From NCBI RefSeq assembly GCF_022919835.1, contig NZ_CP095074.1, positions 1,922,001 through 1,986,000 of the forward strand: 64,000 bases of DNA, in the 5' to 3' direction. This stretch comes from Halobacillus shinanisalinarum (GTDB lineage Bacteria > Bacillota > Bacilli > Bacillales > Halobacillaceae). Below the pieces are notes generated by a model. The model saw only the letters and a list, made by a program, of their open reading frames with translations, made no database searches and was not told the DNA's origin. The translations under genes were made by a program, and so were the position numbers. Below are positions 46,183 to 56,146 of the stretch, one piece after another (the first letter of the stretch is position 1; every line of letters begins with the position of its first letter).

Positions 46183-46391
46183 TAAATGTCTCCTTACTTT
46201 TTAAAGGATTATGTATATTCACTAATAACATAGACATATTCTATATTGCCACTTTTCATCTGTAAACTATATTGTATCGAAAAGTTTAAAATGACTGTGT
46301 AAACGCTGCCTTTTTTAAACATACTCAATAAATAAACATTGACATAATTTTTTGACATTGATAGTATTACGGCGGTGATGAAACACTTATA

Positions 46392-46559
46392 GTGGGTGTT
46401 CAAAAAGTTTACGAATAAGAACGTCCTGTGCGTCGCAAGGTGTTCGAGGCGCGAATGTTTTGAGGGCCGCAAGCCGTATGCCTTTCATACATGAGGGCCG
46501 GAAAAACCGAGCAACGAAGAATTCGCCGGTTATCATTTGGTAACTTTTTGAACATCCTC
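46392..46559 (+). repeat. MITE-like element, copy B (168 bp)
   Basis: Left end GTGGGTGTTCAAAAAGTT and right end AACTTTTTGAACATCCTC are inverted repeats. Perfect TTATA duplications flank the element (46387-46391 and 46560-46564). The interior contains GAGGGCCGCAAGCC, GTATGCCTTTCATACATG and CCGAGCAACGAAG as in copies A and C. It lies in the divergent region between the NhaP-type gene and brnQ. Confidence 0.9.
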
Positions 46560-46638
46560 TTATAGTAGGATGCTTTTCATTTAATAAAAGTTTATATAAC
46601 GTCTAGATACAATTTGACACCTTAGAGGAGGAACAAAC

Positions 46639-47949
46639 ATGAAAGGAAGAGCCACACTCTTTACCGGTCTTACTTTATTTGCTTTATTTTTTGGTGCTGG
46701 AAACTTAATTTATCCGGTTACACTTGGAATGGAATCCGGTACTTCATACTTACCTGCCATCGCCGGATTTATCCTGACAGGAGTTGGGATCCCTATTATC
46801 ACTGTCGTCGCTATTTCACGTATTAGGGGTGGGGCCATTGAATTAGCCAGTCGTGTCCACCCTTTGTTCGGAGTTGTGTTTATATCTGTTGTTTATTTGA
46901 CCATCGGACCTCTCTTTGCTATTCCTCGTGCTACCAGCGTAGCTTATGAATCTGGGCTTGCTCCATGGTTAACGGAATCCTCTACCTTAGGTTTACTATT
47001 ATTCACTGCTATATTCCTTGGACTGGTGTTTTTTATAAGTTTGAATCCATCTAAGCTTGTTGATCGGATTGGCCAATTGCTGACACCAGTACTTTTCATC
47101 TCTATCGTCGGCCTAGTTATCGGTAGCTTTTTTTTGCTATCGGGTGATCCCCAGCAGGCGAATGAAAAGTATAGTGCACAGCCATTTTTCACAGGTTTTA
47201 TAGAGGGATACCTTACTATGGATGCCATCGCAGCTTTAGCATTCGGGATCATTACTGTCACTTCATTACGTGATCGAGGTGTCAGTCAAAAAATGCTTAC
47301 GTTCCGTACATTCCAGGCTGGAGGTGTAGCCGCACTTGGATTAATGAGTGTTTATATCTCGATCGGATGGATAGGCGCTAAAATGGCAACAGAAGGAAAT
47401 TATGATAATGGAAGTGCGATCCTCGCAGGAGCTGCTAATATAATGTATGGAGATATCGGCACACTCCTCTTAGGTCTCATTGTAGGACTGGCTTGTTTTA
47501 CTACATGTGTAGGTTTAGTTGTTGCCTGTGCTCAATTCTTCAGCAACCGATTCCCATCACTGTCTTATAAGCAAGTCGCTTTAGCCGTTACTCTTATAAG
47601 CTTTGCTATTGCTAATTTAGGGTTGAACCAGATTGTTGCCTATTCTGTTCCTGTACTCGTGTTCGTGTATCCCATTGCCATCGTTTTAGTTATTCTTACC
47701 TTTACAGGAGGAATCATTCATCATTCACCTTACGTTTACAGAGGAGCAATAATCCTAGCAAGTCTCGTTAGCCTATATGATGGACTTGTGGCTGCAGGTG
47801 TGCCTATGTCGGCAGTTACACCTTATATTCAATCACTACCGCTTTATGAGATTAATCTAAGTTGGCTCGTACCAGCGCTTATTGGTGGTATTGCGGGAGG
47901 AATTATCCACCTGCTTGTGCCGGCTTCACCCCGTACAGTTTCAAAATAA
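46639..47949 (+). CDS. brnQ: Branched-chain amino acid carrier BrnQ
   Basis: A 436-residue membrane protein with about twelve helices. The LIVCS family pattern is clear: ALFFGAGNLIYPVTLG in helix 1, TIGPLFAIPRATSVAYE in helix 3, and a helix at TTCVGLVVACAQFF. BrnQ imports Leu, Ile and Val with Na+ or H+. GAGGAGGAAC precedes ATG 46639. Repeat copy B lies 80 bp upstream. No T-box leader is visible. Confidence 0.94.
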   Translation: MKGRATLFTGLTLFALFFGAGNLIYPVTLGMESGTSYLPAIAGFILTGVGIPIITVVAISRIRGGAIELASRVHPLFGVVFISVVYLTIGPLFAIPRATSVAYESGLAPWLTESSTLGLLLFTAIFLGLVFFISLNPSKLVDRIGQLLTPVLFISIVGLVIGSFFLLSGDPQQANEKYSAQPFFTGFIEGYLTMDAIAALAFGIITVTSLRDRGVSQKMLTFRTFQAGGVAALGLMSVYISIGWIGAKMATEGNYDNGSAILAGAANIMYGDIGTLLLGLIVGLACFTTCVGLVVACAQFFSNRFPSLSYKQVALAVTLISFAIANLGLNQIVAYSVPVLVFVYPIAIVLVILTFTGGIIHHSPYVYRGAIILASLVSLYDGLVAAGVPMSAVTPYIQSLPLYEINLSWLVPALIGGIAGGIIHLLVPASPRTVSK

Positions 47950-47955
47950 ACAAAA

Positions 47956-47996
47956 GAAGGCAGTTCCTCTGCTCGAGGGGAACTGCCCTTTTTTCC
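47956..47996 (+). terminator. Terminator of brnQ
   Basis: AAGGCAGTTCCTC pairs with GAGGGGAACTGCCCTT and is followed by TTTTTT. Confidence 0.87.
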
Positions 47997-48845
47997 TTAT
48001 TGGCCGATAACCGTAACGCTTACGTGCACGTCTAATCTTTGGCCGCCACCCCGGTATACTCCTTGTAATGGGCTAACGTCAGCATAGTCTCTTCCCGTTC
48101 CAACACGAATGTGATTCTCTAATGCCTCCACATTATTCGTCGGGTCAAGACCTATCCAGCCGATACCTGGGATCATCACTTCTACCCATGCGTGAGTGGC
48201 TGCGTCACCAACTAGTGCTGAATCTTCTCCAACATACAAGTAACCACTGACGTACCTGGCCGGGATCCCCTTTGCTCGTAAAACACCGATCATAATGTGG
48301 GCGTAATCTTGACAAACACCAGACCTCAACGGCCATGAATCATACGCCTTCGTGTCCACTTGTGTCGCAAATTCATCATACCTGATCGATTGATTAATAT
48401 AGGACATCAAGTCAAGTGAGAATTGAATAGGATCTGATTTCCCTACAGCCGCTACAATCTCGTCAATTTGATCTTTATATAAAAGGGTATAGGCTGTTTC
48501 GGTTAGATAGGGTAAATAGTGCTCGTGAAATAAGTCGGAACAAAAAATCCCCTGCATTTCATCTGTATAATGGATCAAACGGATAAAAGGACTCTTCTGG
48601 ATACTTACAGTAGAAATAGTTTTCACCGTTAACTGATCATGCTTATGGGCTATAAAAAACGTTTCTACATGATTTCCCCAGAGGTCAATATGTTCTTTGG
48701 TTAACGAGGAAGGTGTTATTTCCGTTCGATACGACAACAGTCTTTGACACTCATCTGTCCTCGGCTTAAGTCTGATGTGATTCATACTTTGGTCAACCGA
48801 GTTGTCGTAATAAAACGTATTTGTATGTTCAATTTGGTACTTCAT
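47997..48845 (-). CDS. Transglutaminase-like cysteine protease
   Basis: A 282-residue protein. An N-terminal beta domain (transglutaminase-N) is followed by the transglutaminase core with catalytic Cys in RSGVCQDYAHIMIG (about 165), His in DAATHAWVEVMIPG (about 213) and Asp in IGLDPTNN (about 229). Proteins of this group act as peptidases or transamidases. It is the third gene of an ATP-grasp/alpha-E/transglutaminase operon, 24 bp after the alpha-E gene. Such clusters are predicted to make and process a peptide or peptide tag. No signal peptide, so cytosolic. Confidence 0.9.
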   Translation of the reverse strand: MKYQIEHTNTFYYDNSVDQSMNHIRLKPRTDECQRLLSYRTEITPSSLTKEHIDLWGNHVETFFIAHKHDQLTVKTISTVSIQKSPFIRLIHYTDEMQGIFCSDLFHEHYLPYLTETAYTLLYKDQIDEIVAAVGKSDPIQFSLDLMSYINQSIRYDEFATQVDTKAYDSWPLRSGVCQDYAHIMIGVLRAKGIPARYVSGYLYVGEDSALVGDAATHAWVEVMIPGIGWIGLDPTNNVEALENHIRVGTGRDYADVSPLQGVYRGGGQRLDVHVSVTVIGQ

Positions 48846-48869
48846 ATTTTTCCCCCTCGTCTTTCCCTT

Positions 48870-49838
48870 TCATCTCACTGAGTGAACAGGTTCCACTAAA
48901 TAATATGTTTCAGAAAATAGTACACTTATCTCATGACAATGATTTTGAAATCTATCCAAGAAGACCATGAGTTCGTCCATACCCAATCCAGAAATGTCCG
49001 TGTTCTTTAATTCCTTTTGAATGGCAGAAAGCTTCTGAAACAGCCTTTCTGAATAATGAGAGACCTTGCCTGATTCTAAATTATGAACTGCTTCTAGTAC
49101 GTGATCCATACAATAACGAATCGACCTTGGGAAATTCCCATTTTCTATTAAAAAAGGGAGCACGTTTTTGGGATCCATTGTTGGCGGATACTCTTTAATA
49201 TAGGCATCATAGCCATTCACGATTTGAAGAGCTGTCAACCAATAGTAATAACTTTCTGTCTCAGAATTGCCCTTTTCCCTCATTGACTTTTCACAAATTA
49301 CATTTAAAATCCGGGCAGTTTTCTCCGCCCGCTCAAGCCACTTCCCCACCTTTATAAAGGTATAGGGGACCCCTCTCGTCATCATGGATTCAACGATCCC
49401 TTGTCCAGCCAACGACGTATGGATTACATGTTTTAAATACTCCTGTGTATGCTGTGGCATAATAGGAGTATTCTCTTTATTCTTTTGCTCTAAATAAAAA
49501 CCATTGATCACATGCCACAAATCGTCAGGAAGCATATCTCGAGTAGCTTTAGCACCATTCCGGGCATATGTTATACAATTACTTATTGAATTCATATTCA
49601 AGGGACTCACTGTTAAATATTGAATGATCGTATCCCTGTTTAATCGTCCATACCTGCCATAATACTCTTCTTTCGATGCACATATATCAAGCACCTCTTC
49701 CCAGTCCCTATCTAATACTTGTTGATCAGAGGATTCCAGCATATGGATGAGTTGAACACTTAATATTCTAGCATTGTTCTCTGAACGCTCGATATTACGG
49801 GCCATCCAGTAAAGAGCTTCCGCTACACGACTAAGCAT
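48870..49838 (-). CDS. Alpha-E domain protein
   Basis: A 322-residue all-helical protein beginning MLSRVAEALYWMARNIER, the signature start of the alpha-E domain (DUF403). ERAEKTARILNV further on is also typical. The domain is always found with circularly permuted ATP-grasp enzymes and is predicted to help peptide synthesis. ATG 49838 is 9 bases after GAGGGAG. The open frame extends to 49886, but inside the previous gene. Start overlaps the stop of the ATP-grasp gene by 8 bp, so the two are coupled. Confidence 0.9.
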   Translation of the reverse strand: MLSRVAEALYWMARNIERSENNARILSVQLIHMLESSDQQVLDRDWEEVLDICASKEEYYGRYGRLNRDTIIQYLTVSPLNMNSISNCITYARNGAKATRDMLPDDLWHVINGFYLEQKNKENTPIMPQHTQEYLKHVIHTSLAGQGIVESMMTRGVPYTFIKVGKWLERAEKTARILNVICEKSMREKGNSETESYYYWLTALQIVNGYDAYIKEYPPTMDPKNVLPFLIENGNFPRSIRYCMDHVLEAVHNLESGKVSHYSERLFQKLSAIQKELKNTDISGLGMDELMVFLDRFQNHCHEISVLFSETYYLVEPVHSVR

Positions 49839-51288
49839 GAACATCATCTCCCTCTGATAAGATCCAAGTATCCTTTCCTCCACCACCCTGTGATGAATTC
49901 ACAACGAGCGACCCTTCCTTCAAGGCCACTCGGGATAACCCGCCAGGTACCACATGTGTGCTAGAACCATTCATGACAAAAACACGCAAATCAACATGAC
50001 AAGGATAAAACCTTCCCTGTTGATAAGCAGGCGCCCGCGAAAGTTTAATCGCAGGCTGAGCAATGTATTGACTGGGTGTTTCAACAATTTTTTTCCTAAA
50101 TTCATTGATCTCCTCTTCCCTTGCATGTGGTCCGATTAACATGTCATATCCACCTGATGCGCTCACATTTTTCACGACGAGTGTCTCAATATTTTCAAGC
50201 ACATATTCAAGCTGTTCAGGATCTCTTAAGAAATACGTGTTAACGTTTGATAAGATAGGATCTTCATCTAAATAGTAACGGATCATGTCTGGAACATAAG
50301 CATACATCGCCTTATCATCCGCAATCCCATTGCCAATCCCATTTAAAATCGCCACATTTCCCTTATGATATGCCCTCATCAAACCCTTTACCCCTAAGGT
50401 TGAATCAGGTCTGAAACTCTCAGGATCAAGAAAATCATCATCAATTCTTCTATATATAATATCGATACGCTTCAGTCCTCGAATCGTTTTCATATACACC
50501 TTGTTATCCTCAACAACTAAATCCCTTCCCTCTACTAGTTCAATACCTATCTGCTGGGCAAGGAAGACGTGGTCATAGTAAGCCGAATTATACATGCCTG
50601 GGGTCAATAGAACAGCTGTTGGTGCCTCAGGATTCATTGAGTTTGCTGGCACATGACTAACCAATGCACCGTGAAGGTCCTTAAATTGATGCTCAAGTGT
50701 TTGAATGGAATGTTGAAAAAACAGTTCTGGATAGACTTGACGCATCACATACCTGTTTTGAAAAACATAAGACATCCCTGAAGGATTACGGAGATTATCT
50801 TCCAACACAAGATAATCCCCATTTTCGTCACGAATCAAGTCTATTCCTGCCAGAAAAATATGATTATTTAAAGGAATTTCAACCCCAGTAACTTGTTTAT
50901 AATAATAGGGATTGTGGCGAATGAGAACCTCTGGAATGATGCCGTCGTTGACAATCTCCTGCCTATTATATATATCCTCTAAAAAACAGTTTAATGCCTT
51001 CATCCGCTGCTTCATCCCACGCTCAATCTTTGTCCATTGCTTGTCAGGGATAATCACAGGTACAAAGTCAAACGGCATCGTACGTTCCATCCCACCCGTA
51101 TCGTTATATACAGTAAACGTGATCCCTTGTCTAAGAAAGCTTAGTTGAGCCGTATCATGCTTTTCGCGTAATTCATCCTTTGAGAAATCGCTGACTAAGT
51201 CATAGAAATATTTATAATGCTGTTTAGGTTTTCCGTCTGTCTCCATCATTTCATCAAAGAACATACCTGTCTGATAATTTTTCAGCAC
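49831..51288 (-). CDS. Circularly permuted ATP-grasp amide ligase
   Basis: A 485-residue enzyme of the DUF404/407 circularly permuted ATP-grasp type. Recognisable segments are RGITFTVYNDTGG, DLIRDENGDYLVLEDNLRNP, TPGMYNSAYYDHVFLAQQIG and the late VVKNVSASGGYDMLIGP. The family is predicted to form amide bonds, with ATP, between amino acids or a peptide and an acceptor. First gene of a three-gene operon with alpha-E and transglutaminase. The Anbu proteasome-like peptidase that often joins this set elsewhere is absent here. Product unknown. Confidence 0.9.
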   Translation of the reverse strand: MLKNYQTGMFFDEMMETDGKPKQHYKYFYDLVSDFSKDELREKHDTAQLSFLRQGITFTVYNDTGGMERTMPFDFVPVIIPDKQWTKIERGMKQRMKALNCFLEDIYNRQEIVNDGIIPEVLIRHNPYYYKQVTGVEIPLNNHIFLAGIDLIRDENGDYLVLEDNLRNPSGMSYVFQNRYVMRQVYPELFFQHSIQTLEHQFKDLHGALVSHVPANSMNPEAPTAVLLTPGMYNSAYYDHVFLAQQIGIELVEGRDLVVEDNKVYMKTIRGLKRIDIIYRRIDDDFLDPESFRPDSTLGVKGLMRAYHKGNVAILNGIGNGIADDKAMYAYVPDMIRYYLDEDPILSNVNTYFLRDPEQLEYVLENIETLVVKNVSASGGYDMLIGPHAREEEINEFRKKIVETPSQYIAQPAIKLSRAPAYQQGRFYPCHVDLRVFVMNGSSTHVVPGGLSRVALKEGSLVVNSSQGGGGKDTWILSEGDDVHA

Positions 51289-51446
51289 TTATTCTCCCCT
51301 ACGTTAGATGATAGTACTCTATACCCCATAAGTTATCATAATAGTCGGAATTTTTTAGGTTCGAGGGAATTATAATAGCACAAATGAATGTATTAATTGC
51401 ACGAAATCACACCATAATTGCACATTTGCCGATTTTAACATCAGAA

Positions 51447-51486
51447 AACCTCAGGCCTTCAAAGATGACCTGAGGTTAATCTTTTG
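51447..51486 (-). terminator. Terminator of the oxidoreductase gene
   Basis: AACCTCAGG pairs with CCTGAGGTT just after the stop codon at 51488 (minus strand). The T-tail on the minus-strand exit is weak. Confidence 0.62.
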
Positions 51487-51487
51487 A

Positions 51488-52420
51488 TTAAATAGAAATA
51501 ACAATCTTTCCTTTAGCATGATGGGTCTCGCTTAACTCATGTGCGTTCTTCAATCCTTGTTCACTAAAGTCAAATTGATGGCCAATAACAGGTTTCACTT
51601 CCCCACTCACCATCATGTCGGCAAGCTTGCTTAACTTAGCTCCATTCGGCTCAAGCCAAACAAAGCCAGTCTGCACGCCATATGACTCTGCCATTTCTTC
51701 ATCTGGCGGCTGGACAATTGATGGCAATCGTCCACCTTTTTTCAGCACCTTAAAGCTTTTTTCCTGAATGTCGCCGCCCATTGTATCGAGGACGATGTCA
51801 TAATCGCTCAGTAGTTCTGAGAATTCCTCTTGTTTATAATCGATAAAGTGATCGACACCAAGGTCTTCTACCCAATGTTGATTACGGACGCTAGCGGTTG
51901 CAGCAACTGTGGCTCCAAAAGATTTGGCAATTTGAATGGCAAAGTGGCCGACACCTCCAGATCCTGCATGAATGAGAACCTTATCGCCTTCTTTTATATT
52001 GGCAAAATCAACAAGGCATTGCCAGGCTGTTAATCCTGCAAGAGGAACAGCTGCCGCCTCCCCATATGATATCGAATCGGGAAGGTAGGCCAGCAAGTCT
52101 TCATCAATGGCTGCGTACTGCGCATAGGTTCCGTTTCTCGTTGTCTCAGGACGAGCAAATACCCTGTCACCTTCTTTAAAGTTTTTTACTTCACTCCCTA
52201 TTTTCTTCACGACTCCTGCTGCATCCCATCCTAGGATAATCGGGAATTCAAAATCCAATTTTCCCTGTAAATATCCTTCTCTTAACTTCCAATCTATCGG
52301 GTTAATCGATGTTGCATGAAGTTCAACTAACACTTGATCTTGCTGTATTTCTGGGGTAGGCGCCTCTTGTTCTATCAATTGTTCCTTCCCACCATACTGT
52401 TCTATTACAATTGCTTTCAT
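51488..52420 (-). CDS. NADP-dependent quinone-oxidoreductase-like MDR protein
   Basis: A 310-residue medium-chain dehydrogenase/reductase. It has the GroES-like start (INPIDWKLREGYLQG), the MDR motif GWDAAGVVKKIGSEV and the NADP loop LIHAGSGGVGHFAIQIAK at about residue 145. The Cys and His ligands for catalytic zinc are missing, as in quinone reductases. It would reduce a quinone or enone with NADPH. Single gene after repeat copy F. Confidence 0.88.
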   Translation of the reverse strand: MKAIVIEQYGGKEQLIEQEAPTPEIQQDQVLVELHATSINPIDWKLREGYLQGKLDFEFPIILGWDAAGVVKKIGSEVKNFKEGDRVFARPETTRNGTYAQYAAIDEDLLAYLPDSISYGEAAAVPLAGLTAWQCLVDFANIKEGDKVLIHAGSGGVGHFAIQIAKSFGATVAATASVRNQHWVEDLGVDHFIDYKQEEFSELLSDYDIVLDTMGGDIQEKSFKVLKKGGRLPSIVQPPDEEMAESYGVQTGFVWLEPNGAKLSKLADMMVSGEVKPVIGHQFDFSEQGLKNAHELSETHHAKGKIVISI

Positions 52421-52442
52421 TCTATTTCACCTTCCTAAAAAT

Positions 52443-52521
52443 TGGTCAAAAATCACCAAATGATAAGCGACGGACATCACCGTTGACTTGTCGTGTCGCA
52501 TTCAGAAGCTTTTTGAACCCT
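52443..52521 (-). repeat. MITE-like element, shortened copy F
   Basis: Read on the minus strand it begins GGTTCAAAAAGCTTCTGAATG, passes ACACGACAAGTC, and ends CTTATCATTTGGTGATTTTTGACC. Both ends match the element but the middle is deleted to a total of about 79 bp. It lies between the oxidoreductase and recQ promoters. Confidence 0.6.
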
Positions 52522-52620
52522 TGGCCTAATTAAAATAAATGTACACGCTGAATTTTCCCCTTTCAAGTAAATCAAAACATGATACGATAAGAAAAGAATG
52601 CTCTAAAGGATGGTCTAACC

Positions 52621-54771
52621 ATGATCGAACAAGCTAAAAATTTCTTACAAGAATATTATGGATTCACATCGTTTCGTCCTGGTCAGGAGGAAGCGATTCA
52701 ACATGTCTTGCAAAATAGAAACACACTGGCTGTGATGCCAACGGGCGGCGGGAAATCGCTCTGTTATCAAATTCCCGGTCTCACGTTAGAAGGCACAGCC
52801 ATCATTATTTCACCACTCATTTCTCTGATGAAGGATCAAGTAGATGCGCTCTCCTCCTACGGGATTGCTGCTACTTATATTAACAGTTCCCTATCATTTG
52901 AAGAGCAGCGTGATCGAATCTATGATATGGAACGCGGTCGCTATCAATTTGTCTATGTGGCCCCTGAACGTTTTGATTCCAGTTCCTTTTTATCAACGAT
53001 TAAACAGATCAAACTGTCCTTAATTGCTTTTGACGAAGCCCATTGTATCTCGCAATGGGGGCATGACTTTAGGCCAAGCTATCGTTCAATTGTTCAGACA
53101 CTTTATCAGATCCCGAACCTCCCTGTCATTATGGGATTAACGGCTACGGCTACCCAAGAAGTGATCAAAGATATTAAGCAGCTGATTCAAGTGACAGATG
53201 AATCTGTTGTGAATACAGGTTTCGCGCGTGAAAACTTATCTTTTCGTATGATAAAAGGACGGGATAAGCGTGATTTTATCCTCGAATACTTAGAACAGCG
53301 GCCCAATGAGTCTGGGATTATTTACACTGCTACACGAAAAGATGCTGATCACTTGCAAAACTTCCTGTCTAAAAAGAGCTTCTCTGCGGGGAAGTACCAT
53401 GCTGGGATGACCGAAAATCAGCGTAAGCAAGTGCAAAGTGATTTTGTCCAGGATGAAATTACAACGATTATTGCTACAAACGCTTTCGGTATGGGGATTG
53501 ATAAATCGAATGTCCGCTACGTCATCCATTACTCGATGCCGATGAATATTGAATCCTATTATCAGGAAGCGGGCCGTGCCGGGCGAGATGGTGAACCGGG
53601 CGACTGTGTGCTGCTTTTTTCTGGACAGGATATTCACCTGCAGCGCTTTTTAATCGACCAATCGATGATGCATGAAGAGAAGAAGAAGGACGAATATCAA
53701 AAGCTGCAATCGATGATCAATTACTGTCATACGCATATGTGCCTCCAGCAGTATATTCTTGACTATTTTGCCGACCCTACTCACACCGAACCATGCGGTA
53801 AATGCTCTAACTGCCTGTATGAAGGGGAAGAGCAAGACATGACAAAGGAAGCGCAAATGGTGCTATCCTGTGTTAAACGAATGGGTGAACGATTTGGGGC
53901 AGGGTTAACGGCCAAAGTGCTTCGCGGCTCTTCTGATCAAAAGGTATTACAATTTAAATTTCATAAGCTGACAACGTATGGAATTTTATCTCATTATACA
54001 GAAAAAGGGCTCACGCAATTTATTAACTTCTTAACGGCAGAAGGCTTGTTAAGTCCCGGCGAAGGAAGGTATCCTACATTAAAACTCACACCCGAATCTG
54101 TCACCGTTCTTAAAGGGGAAAAGCCTGTAAAAATGCTTGTAGAAACAACAACATCAGAGCAAGAAATCGACTATGATGTAGAAAAATTCGAAGCACTTCG
54201 CGTGTTGCGAAAGGAATTGGCTGATGCTTCCAGCCTGCCTCCTTACGTTATTTTTTCAGATGCTACGTTAAAGGATTTGACGATCTACCTTCCTATGAAC
54301 GAAAGAGAGATGCTGAAAATGAAGGGGGTTGGTGAACAAAAGCTTGAGCAATACGGAGACGCCTTTCTCGAGAAAATTAAGCCATGGGCTGAGGAAGCAG
54401 AATCACGACCCAAGCCACCTGCTTCCTATTCCCAACCAAGAAAAGTTAAAAAAAAGGACCCTGCCGACCCGAGACAGAGCCATGAGATCTCTTTTGATAT
54501 CTGGAAGAAGGAAGACAAAACCATTGAGGAAGTTGCGGAAGCTAGGGAAATGAGTGCACAGACGATTGAAAATCATATCTTCCGATCAATTAGAGAGGGC
54601 GAAATAATAGATTGGGATGTATGGTTTAATGATGAACAGGAAGAAAATGTTTTAATGGAATATAGTAAATTAGATGAGAAAAAATTGAGACCGCTCAAGG
54701 AAGTTCTCCCTGAAGATTACTCCTATCGGCTCATTAAAGCTGTACTTGTTAAACATGGCTATATGAAATAG
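52621..54771 (+). CDS. recQ: ATP-dependent DNA helicase RecQ
   Basis: A 716-residue superfamily 2 helicase. Walker A GGGKSLCYQ (about residue 42), the DEAHCISQWGHDFRP box, ATNAFGMGID, and QEAGRAGRDGEPG belong to the motor. The zinc-binding subdomain has CGKCSNC (about 398), a winged helix follows, then an HRDC domain (residues 515-600) and a C-terminal helical extension. It unwinds DNA in repair and recombination. Standard B. subtilis-like length for the long RecQ form. Starts ATG 52621 after AAAGGATGG. Confidence 0.94.
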   Translation: MIEQAKNFLQEYYGFTSFRPGQEEAIQHVLQNRNTLAVMPTGGGKSLCYQIPGLTLEGTAIIISPLISLMKDQVDALSSYGIAATYINSSLSFEEQRDRIYDMERGRYQFVYVAPERFDSSSFLSTIKQIKLSLIAFDEAHCISQWGHDFRPSYRSIVQTLYQIPNLPVIMGLTATATQEVIKDIKQLIQVTDESVVNTGFARENLSFRMIKGRDKRDFILEYLEQRPNESGIIYTATRKDADHLQNFLSKKSFSAGKYHAGMTENQRKQVQSDFVQDEITTIIATNAFGMGIDKSNVRYVIHYSMPMNIESYYQEAGRAGRDGEPGDCVLLFSGQDIHLQRFLIDQSMMHEEKKKDEYQKLQSMINYCHTHMCLQQYILDYFADPTHTEPCGKCSNCLYEGEEQDMTKEAQMVLSCVKRMGERFGAGLTAKVLRGSSDQKVLQFKFHKLTTYGILSHYTEKGLTQFINFLTAEGLLSPGEGRYPTLKLTPESVTVLKGEKPVKMLVETTTSEQEIDYDVEKFEALRVLRKELADASSLPPYVIFSDATLKDLTIYLPMNEREMLKMKGVGEQKLEQYGDAFLEKIKPWAEEAESRPKPPASYSQPRKVKKKDPADPRQSHEISFDIWKKEDKTIEEVAEAREMSAQTIENHIFRSIREGEIIDWDVWFNDEQEENVLMEYSKLDEKKLRPLKEVLPEDYSYRLIKAVLVKHGYMK

Positions 54772-54773
54772 TA

Positions 54774-54802
54774 CAAAGAACACCCATCGTGTCAGTTCTT
54801 TT
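54774..54802 (+). terminator. Weak terminator after recQ
   Basis: AAAGAACAC pairs with GTCAGTTCTTT, followed by TTAATGG. Confidence 0.5.
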
Positions 54803-54860
54803 AATGGCAGGTCGTTTGTTATGATAGAGGGAAGTAGTTTTTGGAAGGATGGGATGTCTA

Positions 54861-56135
54861 ATGGTACGTCTAACAAAAGAAGTCGCAATGAAACTTGATC
54901 AAGAGGATCCATTACAACCATATAAACAGGAGTTCCATTTACCTGAGAATGCATATTATATGGACGGAAATTCACTCGGCCTTTTATCTAAGCGGGCTGA
55001 ACAAGCCTTACTCACTTCGCTTCAGGATTGGAAACAACTCGGGATTAATGGCTGGACGGAAGGTAAGGAACCATGGTTTTACCTATCAGAAAAACTCGGG
55101 GCGAAAACCGCTCCCTTAATCGGTGCAAAAAGCGAGGAAGTTATTAACACGGGGTCAATCACAACAAATCTACATCAACTGCTGGCTACTTTTTATAAAC
55201 CTGAAGGAAAGAAGACTAAAATTGTGGCAGACGAACTGAACTTTCCATCTGATATTTATGCACTAAAGAGTCAGCTTGAGCTTCATGGCTATGACCCTTC
55301 TGAACACCTCGTTCAAGTAAAAAGTGCGGATGGTTATACCTTATCAGAAGACTCAATCATCGAGGCTTTTGATGAGGAGATTGCTCTTGTCATGCTGCCG
55401 TCTGTTCTTTATCGAAGCGGGCAGTTACTCAATATTGAAAAAATTACGAAAGCTGCCAAAGACCGTGGGATTACCGTTGGCTTTGACCTCGCTCACTCTA
55501 TTGGTGCCATGCCCCACAAGCTCCATGATTGGGGGGTAGATTTTGCCGTATGGTGTACATACAAATATTTGAACAGCGGTCCTGGCGGTGTCGGGGGATT
55601 ATTTGTGCATGAGAAGCATCTCGGCAGAAAACCAGGCCTCGCCGGTTGGTTCAGTTCTAATAAAGATAAGCAATTCGATATGGATCATGATCTCACACCT
55701 GCAGATAGTGCTGGCGCTTTCCAAATGGGCACACCACATATTTTAAGCTCATCCCCGTTACTTGGCTCACTGGACATTTTTCAAGAAGCAGGAATCGAAC
55801 AAGTGCGTAAAAAATCATTAAAGCAGACTCGCTTCATGATGAATTTTATTAAAGAGGAATTAGCTCCATTCGGATTTACCATAGCTAATCCTGGCGATGA
55901 TGAGCGGCGCGGTGGGCATGTGAGCTTAATTCATGAAGAAGCGGCAAGCATTTGTAAAGCTCTGAAGCAATCGCACGTCATACCTGATTTCCGCTCGCCC
56001 AACGTCATTCGTCTTGCACCTATAGCTCTTTACACTTCCTATACAGACCTATATGAAGTTATGATGATACTTGAGGATATTGTAAAACAAGGAAAACAGA
56101 AACAGTTTAAAAATGAGAGAGATACGATAGCCTAA
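54861..56135 (+). CDS. kynU: Kynureninase
   Basis: A 424-residue PLP enzyme. Family features are [15 protein letters not shown], the lysine that binds PLP in [13 protein letters not shown] (about residue 234), and [17 protein letters not shown]. KynU cleaves kynurenine into anthranilate and alanine. The frame begins at 54849, inside the ribosome-binding region GGAAGGATGGGATG, so ATG 54861 is likelier. It is followed 11 bp later by kynB. The tryptophan dioxygenase kynA that usually completes the operon is not in the window. Confidence 0.93.
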   Translation: MVRLTKEVAMKLDQEDPLQPYKQEFHLPENAYYMDGNSLGLLSKRAEQALLTSLQDWKQLGINGWTEGKEPWFYLSEKLGAKTAPLIGAKSEEVINTGSITTNLHQLLATFYKPEGKKTKIVADELNFPSDIYALKSQLELHGYDPSEHLVQVKSADGYTLSEDSIIEAFDEEIALVMLPSVLYRSGQLLNIEKITKAAKDRGITVGFDLAHSIGAMPHKLHDWGVDFAVWCTYKYLNSGPGGVGGLFVHEKHLGRKPGLAGWFSSNKDKQFDMDHDLTPADSAGAFQMGTPHILSSSPLLGSLDIFQEAGIEQVRKKSLKQTRFMMNFIKEELAPFGFTIANPGDDERRGGHVSLIHEEAASICKALKQSHVIPDFRSPNVIRLAPIALYTSYTDLYEVMMILEDIVKQGKQKQFKNERDTIA

Positions 56136-56146
56136 GGAGGAATTTG

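Noticed and set aside
46209..46472. 87-aa minus-strand ORF
   Set aside because: It runs through the promoter region and MITE copy B; composition and context do not support a gene.
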